From Clostridiaceae bacterium (lineage in GTDB: Bacteria; Bacillota; Clostridia; Saccharofermentanales; DTU023), in NCBI GenBank assembly GCA_012518795.1, contig JAAYRL010000044.1:1-58734 (forward strand): a stretch of DNA of 58,734 bases, read 5' to 3'. The first letter of the stretch is position 1, and the number at the start of each line of letters is the position of its first letter. This document shows positions 55,608 to 58,734 of this stretch, one piece after another. Under the pieces are notes generated by a model. The model saw only the letters and a program-made list of their open reading frames with translations, searched no databases and was not told the origin of the DNA. Position numbers and translations under genes: made by a program.

Positions 55608-55781
55608 ACAGGCATTTCCTTACATTTTCGCTTTAATCGTACAAAATCAAAGCAAATTTGTAAATAAGAGAAATAATTAAAATCTAAGGACTTCTAAAAA
55701 GTAGAATTATTTAACGTCTTCTTTCGAAATTAATATCTGTTTGTTTCTAATATTAGTTTTCAAATTTTTGCTAAAATAGCC

Positions 55782-55809
55782 CTCCCGAATATTGTGCGAA
55801 ATTCGGGAG
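55782..55809. repeat. 28-bp palindrome, downstream copy
   Basis: CTCCCGAAT (55782-55790) and ATTCGGGAG (55801-55809) form a perfect 9-bp inverted repeat with a 10-bp centre. A sister copy at 56554-56581 lies at the promoter of the DUF6088 gene. The two share 22 or more of 28 positions and bracket that gene and its toxin stub. The rest of the 55608-55832 gap shows no gene. Confidence 0.8.
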
Positions 55810-55832
55810 ACTTTGATTATTTAATTTACTTG

Positions 55833-55934
55833 CTAATCCTTTTCTACAACAGCTTGAGATATACCCATTTTTGTAGCTGTATTTATAATTAATATTTCTA
55901 AATCTTCTTTCGATTCTATTAAAAATTTATTCAT
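55833..55934 (-). pseudogene. 33-codon stub of a nucleotidyltransferase (AbiEii-type) toxin
   Basis: An ATG overlapping the end of the DUF6088 gene begins MNKFLIESKEDLEILIINTA and continues TKMGISQAVVEKD, the conserved N-terminus of AbiEii/AbiGii toxins (usually followed by a Trp-Val/Tyr strand), then stops at TAG. The entire catalytic domain is missing. Confidence 0.75.
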
Positions 55935-56538
55935 TTTCGTCCTCACAAATTACTCTTATAACTTCATAAATCCATGCTGTTGTGGAAGTTGCTTCTCTAA
56001 GTAGGTTTTCTTTATCTGCTTTTGATAAATTTTGTTTTATTTTCCGAATATCATCTTCGGTAATTTCGTCTTTTCCCAATGCTTTTATAGCCAGAATAAC
56101 AGTAGCTGTCTTCAAACTCATATTAGCAATTTCGCTTGGTTTTACTTTTTTAAATTCGATTTTATTATTGCCAATTTCGTATTCAATATATCTGCCACTT
56201 GAAATAAATGTCCACTTACTCGGAACTTGTGTAGATAATCCTAAAAGGTTGAGAGCGGTACTATTATATGGAGCAATATCCCAATTGTATTTTCGTGCAA
56301 TAGCAATCGCCAATTCATACATAGAGGGTTCTTCATATTCGCCGATTAATTCACTATATCTCGGACGATAATAAAATCCATTGATGATTCGTTTAATTTT
56401 GTTTTCTTTTACCAACTGATTTAATGTTCTGCGAACAGTTTCATTGCTTGCTATATCTAAAAAATCATTAGAGATAAAGACTTTACCTTTATCCATATCA
56501 TCAATTCGATTTTTAATTTGATTAATATAAGTAGCCAC
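55927..56538 (-). CDS. DUF6088/AbiEi-like type IV antitoxin (orphan)
   Basis: A 203-residue antitoxin-like protein. An N-terminal winged helix (VFISNDFLDIASNETVRRTL, KENKIKRIINGFYYRP) is followed by the conserved ELAIAIARKYNWDIAPYNST and LNLLGLSTQVPSKWTFIS. DUF6088 proteins pair with AbiEii-type nucleotidyltransferases. Here the partner starts on the overlapping codon but is truncated after 33 residues. A 28-bp palindrome covers the promoter just upstream, a likely operator. It is full length with no frameshift, so it is retained while its toxin decayed. Confidence 0.8.
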   Translation of the reverse strand: MATYINQIKNRIDDMDKGKVFISNDFLDIASNETVRRTLNQLVKENKIKRIINGFYYRPRYSELIGEYEEPSMYELAIAIARKYNWDIAPYNSTALNLLGLSTQVPSKWTFISSGRYIEYEIGNNKIEFKKVKPSEIANMSLKTATVILAIKALGKDEITEDDIRKIKQNLSKADKENLLREATSTTAWIYEVIRVICEDENE

Positions 56539-56553
56539 TATTTCACCATCTTT

Positions 56554-56581
56554 CTCCCAAATATTGTATCATATTCGGGAG
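56554..56581 (-). promoter_or_regulatory. 28-bp palindromic operator of the DUF6088 gene
   Basis: CTCCCAAAT and ATATTCGGGAG form an imperfect inverted repeat about 15 bp upstream of the DUF6088 start, with a -10-like TACAAT inside on the minus strand. It is the upstream partner of the copy at 55782-55809. Confidence 0.7.
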
Positions 56582-56709
56582 GATTTGTGTTTTGAGTGTA
56601 TTTTCATGAAATATAGCTTTCTTCTTTTAAGAATTGGTAATTCAAACAATTTAGACAGTTTATTAATCCGAAGAAATTTATCTTGTTTAATTAGACTCCA
56701 AATTTGTAA

Positions 56710-56799
56710 TCAAAAACTTTCTATAGGAATTTCTTCTCCGTTATCTAATTGCTTTATGAGATGCTTAGCTATTTTTCTGTATCCTTCAATATGTTTCAT
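56710..56799 (-). CDS. Possible small ORF or decayed gene start (29 residues)
   Basis: MKHIEGYRKIAKHLIKQLDN and EEIPIESF form a 29-codon frame with AGGAG 10 bp upstream. The same frame continues after its stop with plausible protein sequence, so it may be the broken start of a longer gene. No family is recognised. The rest of the 423 bp between the DUF6088 and Fic regions shows nothing else. Confidence 0.25.
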   Translation of the reverse strand: MKHIEGYRKIAKHLIKQLDNGEEIPIESF

Positions 56800-56961
56800 T
56801 ATGTTTGTTCTCCTAGAAATCTTCATAGTCTTAAAATGGAGCGGGGAGAAGAGAAACAGGCAGTAACCTTCTCCCCAATATGACTAATTTCGATAGTAGT
56901 TATGAAAATTGTTATGATTTTTTCACTGTCTGCTAATTCGGTTTTTTCTGCTTTCAATAAT

Positions 56962-57551
56962 TTAATTGTCTGCTACTATATTAATATCTAAATTTCTTGC
57001 TACTGCTTTCATTTCCTCTATTTCTTGTAAACATACAAATCTATAAAAAGCATCCGGAGATGGATTTTGTTTTTTTTGAGCTAACTGAATTGAATTTATG
57101 TACTCACTTCGAAGTATTGGCGGAATAGAAATCGGCAAGTAGCCGTTTCGGATAAGGCTTAAATTAGTTAATAGTCTGGCTGTTCGACCATTACCATCAA
57201 CAAAAGGATGTATCCTTACTAATTCTAAATGCAGATATGCAGAAAATATAACCGGATGCAATGTAGATTCTTCTTCTTTAATTGAACTAATAAAAGTATC
57301 CATTTCTTTAGGTACATCCGAAAAAGACGTTGGTACAAAATCAGTTCCGGTTATAAATACATTCTCTGATCGATATTTGCCGGCAGCATTTGCATCAATT
57401 AATTCATAAAATATTTTGTGTAAATGCATGATTACTTGTTCATCTATTAATTCTTTAAGAATGATTTAGTCATTGGTCTATGGGTATCTAAGGCTTTTTT
57501 ATATTTATCTATTTCAGATAACATTTGCATTAGTTGTTTTGAATTAAGCAT
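56962..57551 (-). pseudogene. Fic-domain AMP transferase gene with internal deletion
   Basis: The 3' part (56962-57429) encodes the Fic core with intact catalytic loop LVRIHPFVDGNGRTARLLTN. A separate 5' piece (57551-57447) encodes LMQMLSEIDKYKKALDTHRP and MTKS, the usual Fic N-terminus. About 80 residues normally found between them, including the region with the inhibitory (S/T)xxxE(G/N) helix, are missing, and the junction is out of frame by one base. The catalytic fragment could start at the ATG at 57429, but no ribosome site is visible. Probably inactive. Confidence 0.8.
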
Positions 57552-57659
57552 AAAAACCTCTTGATATTACAGTCCAATATCTTTTTCTATATATAAATGT
57601 TTTTGAATCTGCTGCTGTCCGTTATAAATAAAGTTTAACACGTGTTCTTTAGGCGACTT

Positions 57660-57756
57660 CATTTTCTGCTTGTATTACTAGATCCTTATGCAGAGAACTA
57701 GTCATTCTAATTAGTATCTTTCCGTTATATTCTTTACTATAAAGATTTTTAGGCTT
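57660..57756 (-). pseudogene. 97-bp duplicate of part of hicB
   Basis: This is a copy of 50428-50524 with two base changes, encoding PKNLYSKEYNGKILIR and SSLHKDLVIQAENE, the HicB linker and start of its ribbon-helix-helix. It lies alone between the fic remnant and the second hicAB, with no start codon. Confidence 0.9.
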
Positions 57757-57769
57757 TTTAATTTACAGA

Positions 57770-58168
57770 TTATCCAACGTTCAATTTCTCTTTTAACGCT
57801 TCTTGTAAGGTTTGAGAAAAGTTAATATTTTCTTTTTCAGCCATAGTATTCAACCATGCGGGAATTGTAAGATTTTTCTTGATTTTTTGGTTTTCCATTT
57901 GTTCGACTACTAATTTTAGATTTACTGTCACTAAGAGAGTGGTTTCACCTTTGCCTACTTCAATCTGATTGAGATGTAAAGGTTCAGGAATATCAATTCC
58001 ATCTTCTAACAATCCATATAAATACAGTTCAAGGACTTCTTGGGCAGTAGATGCGACTTCGTTAATATCGTGAGCACAAGAAAAGCAGCCCTCAAGACCA
58101 GGAAACCAGATGTTGTAACCTTTTTCTTCCTCATCAAATACTGCATAAAAACTATATATATTCTTCAT
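57770..58168 (-). CDS. HicB-family antitoxin (second module)
   Basis: A 132-residue HicB. The N-terminal domain is FYAVFDEEEKGYNIWFPGLE with GCFSCAHDINEVASTAQEVL, and the C-terminal DNA-binding part is KIKKNLTIPAWLNTMAEKE followed by INFSQTLQEALKEKL. Unlike the HicB at 50.2 kb it ends right after this domain, with no tail and no SecB partner. It follows hicA by 32 bp. Confidence 0.9.
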   Translation of the reverse strand: MKNIYSFYAVFDEEEKGYNIWFPGLEGCFSCAHDINEVASTAQEVLELYLYGLLEDGIDIPEPLHLNQIEVGKGETTLLVTVNLKLVVEQMENQKIKKNLTIPAWLNTMAEKENINFSQTLQEALKEKLNVG

Positions 58169-58200
58169 TTTCTTGCCTTTCTTATCTTATTAATCAGGGA

Positions 58201-58392
58201 TTAGACTAATTTAACCCCTGATTGTTTTTGAATTGATTTTAATGTTTTAATTGGTATGTCTTTATCGGGATGTTTTATCGTTGTTGTTCCTTGCTTGCTA
58301 GGATGCTTATATTGATGATGACTTCCTCTTACCCTGACTAGATACCAACCATCTTGCTTTAATATTTTAATTACTTCTCTTGAATTCATCAT
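58201..58392 (-). CDS. HicA-family mRNA interferase toxin (second module)
   Basis: A 63-residue HicA of minimal length: SREVIKILKQDGWYLVRVRG with SHHQYKHP carrying the catalytic His, then GTTTIKHPDKDIPIKTLKSI. Two in-frame ATGs (58392, 58389) follow GGAGG at 5 and 8 bp. The pair is intact and is transcribed from a clear promoter at 58413-58441. Confidence 0.92.
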   Translation of the reverse strand: MMNSREVIKILKQDGWYLVRVRGSHHQYKHPSKQGTTTIKHPDKDIPIKTLKSIQKQSGVKLV

Positions 58393-58412
58393 TCTAGCCT
58401 CCCTATGACTAT

Positions 58413-58441
58413 ATTGTACGCATTTTTATGCGCATAATCAA
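58413..58441 (-). promoter_or_regulatory. Promoter and operator of the second hicAB
   Basis: On the minus strand TTGATT (58441-58436), 17-bp spacer, TACAAT (58418-58413). The spacer carries TATGCGCATA and a second ATGCG half-site, inverted-repeat elements suited to autorepression by HicB. Confidence 0.75.
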
Positions 58442-58608
58442 GGCTTATATAAGAAGAAAATATATAATTTGCACGAATTAATCAGTTTAGTTTTGTGTAT
58501 TATTCTATTGGCATCTCAGCCGTTTCTTGTCCGCTTTTCTTCCTCTAAATCCTCTAAGCAAGCTCATTGGTAATATATTTTGTGATTATATTAAGATCTA
58601 AGTGTTCC

Positions 58609-58734
58609 CTAAATAATAACTTCATTTTTAAGAAATTCTTCAAGTGCTTCCGGCGACAGGGGCCGCGAATAATAGAACCCTTGTATTTCATCGCAAGGTA
58701 TACTTTTCAGTAAATCTGCTTGCCCTTTTGTTTC
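58609..58734 (-). CDS. EAL-domain c-di-GMP phosphodiesterase, C-terminal end only
   Basis: The last 41 codons of a gene entering from the right edge: GQADLLKSIPCDEIQGFYYS and RPLSPEALEEFL. This is the conserved end of EAL domains (C-D-x-x-Q-G-Y/F-Y/F-x-S-R-P-L). The catalytic residues lie outside the window. It hydrolyses cyclic di-GMP in active family members. It marks the far side of the toxin-antitoxin island. Confidence 0.85.
   Translation of the reverse strand, partial: ETKGQADLLKSIPCDEIQGFYYSRPLSPEALEEFLKNEVII

Noticed and set aside
56564-56866. 100-codon plus-strand frame in the island
   Set aside because: No ribosome site and Cys/Leu/Ile-rich random composition; it overlaps the DUF6088 operator and a better minus-strand candidate.

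Overview
The window comes from a low-GC Gram-positive chromosome, most likely an anaerobic member of Clostridia (Bacillota). The evidence is strong GGAGG ribosome sites, AddAB rather than RecBCD, an HPr with His15 and Ser46, a RemB/DUF370 gene between recF and gyrB, and perfect Bacillota-type parS sites. It contains the replication origin. The genus cannot be fixed from sequence alone.

Layout. (1) 1-6713, minus strand: a sugar operon (amidohydrolase-like protein, YjbQ, EamA transporter, PfkB kinase, DUF4432 epimerase-like, FGGY kinase, ketose 3-epimerase cut by the window edge). (2) 7437-11236: inositol-monophosphatase family, NCS2-type permease, HPr, then a divergent nitroreductase. (3) 11421-20959: the origin block, minus strand, in order dnaA-dnaN-recF-remB-gyrB-parA-parB. 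It has two parS sites, a 44-bp triple repeat, and AT-rich regions on both sides of dnaA that carry repeated TTATTAACA 9-mers. (4) 20960-34740: housekeeping genes (DUF3783 protein, cardiolipin synthase, VOC protein, nadE-mutM, DtxR/MntR regulator plus phosphoribosyltransferase, YefM-YoeB toxin-antitoxin, enolase, glutamate dehydrogenase, a disulfide oxidoreductase). (5) 34979-48626: addB, addA (enlarged by in-frame tandem repeats), an aminotransferase, a metal-site-less iron-ADH homologue, murJ. (6) 49160-49505: two serine tRNAs. (7) 49.6-58.5 kb, minus strand: a defence and toxin-antitoxin island following the tRNA-Ser genes, ending at the C-terminus of an EAL-domain protein.

The island is the most unusual part. 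It holds a HicA-HicB-SecB-like tripartite system with a perfect 22-bp palindrome at its promoter; an Abi_2/AbiF-type HEPN gene preceded immediately by a compact, possibly pseudoknotted RNA ending in a U-rich tract; two type IV antitoxin genes whose AbiEii toxins survive only as 12-33 codon stubs; a second intact HicAB pair; and broken yhcG, fic and S24-repressor genes. Exact fragments of the first hicA and hicB genes are copied elsewhere in the island. Two decayed copies of an abiE-yhcG segment flank the HicAB-SecB/Abi cassette.

A second theme is short tandem duplication. Units of 9, 13, 21, 26, 27, 28, 44 and 51 bp occur between genes and, always in frame, inside addA, addB and the ADH homologue. 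Genes left of dnaA are all on the minus strand except the nitroreductase, and most genes right of 27.5 kb are on the plus strand until the island. This fits bidirectional replication from the dnaA region.
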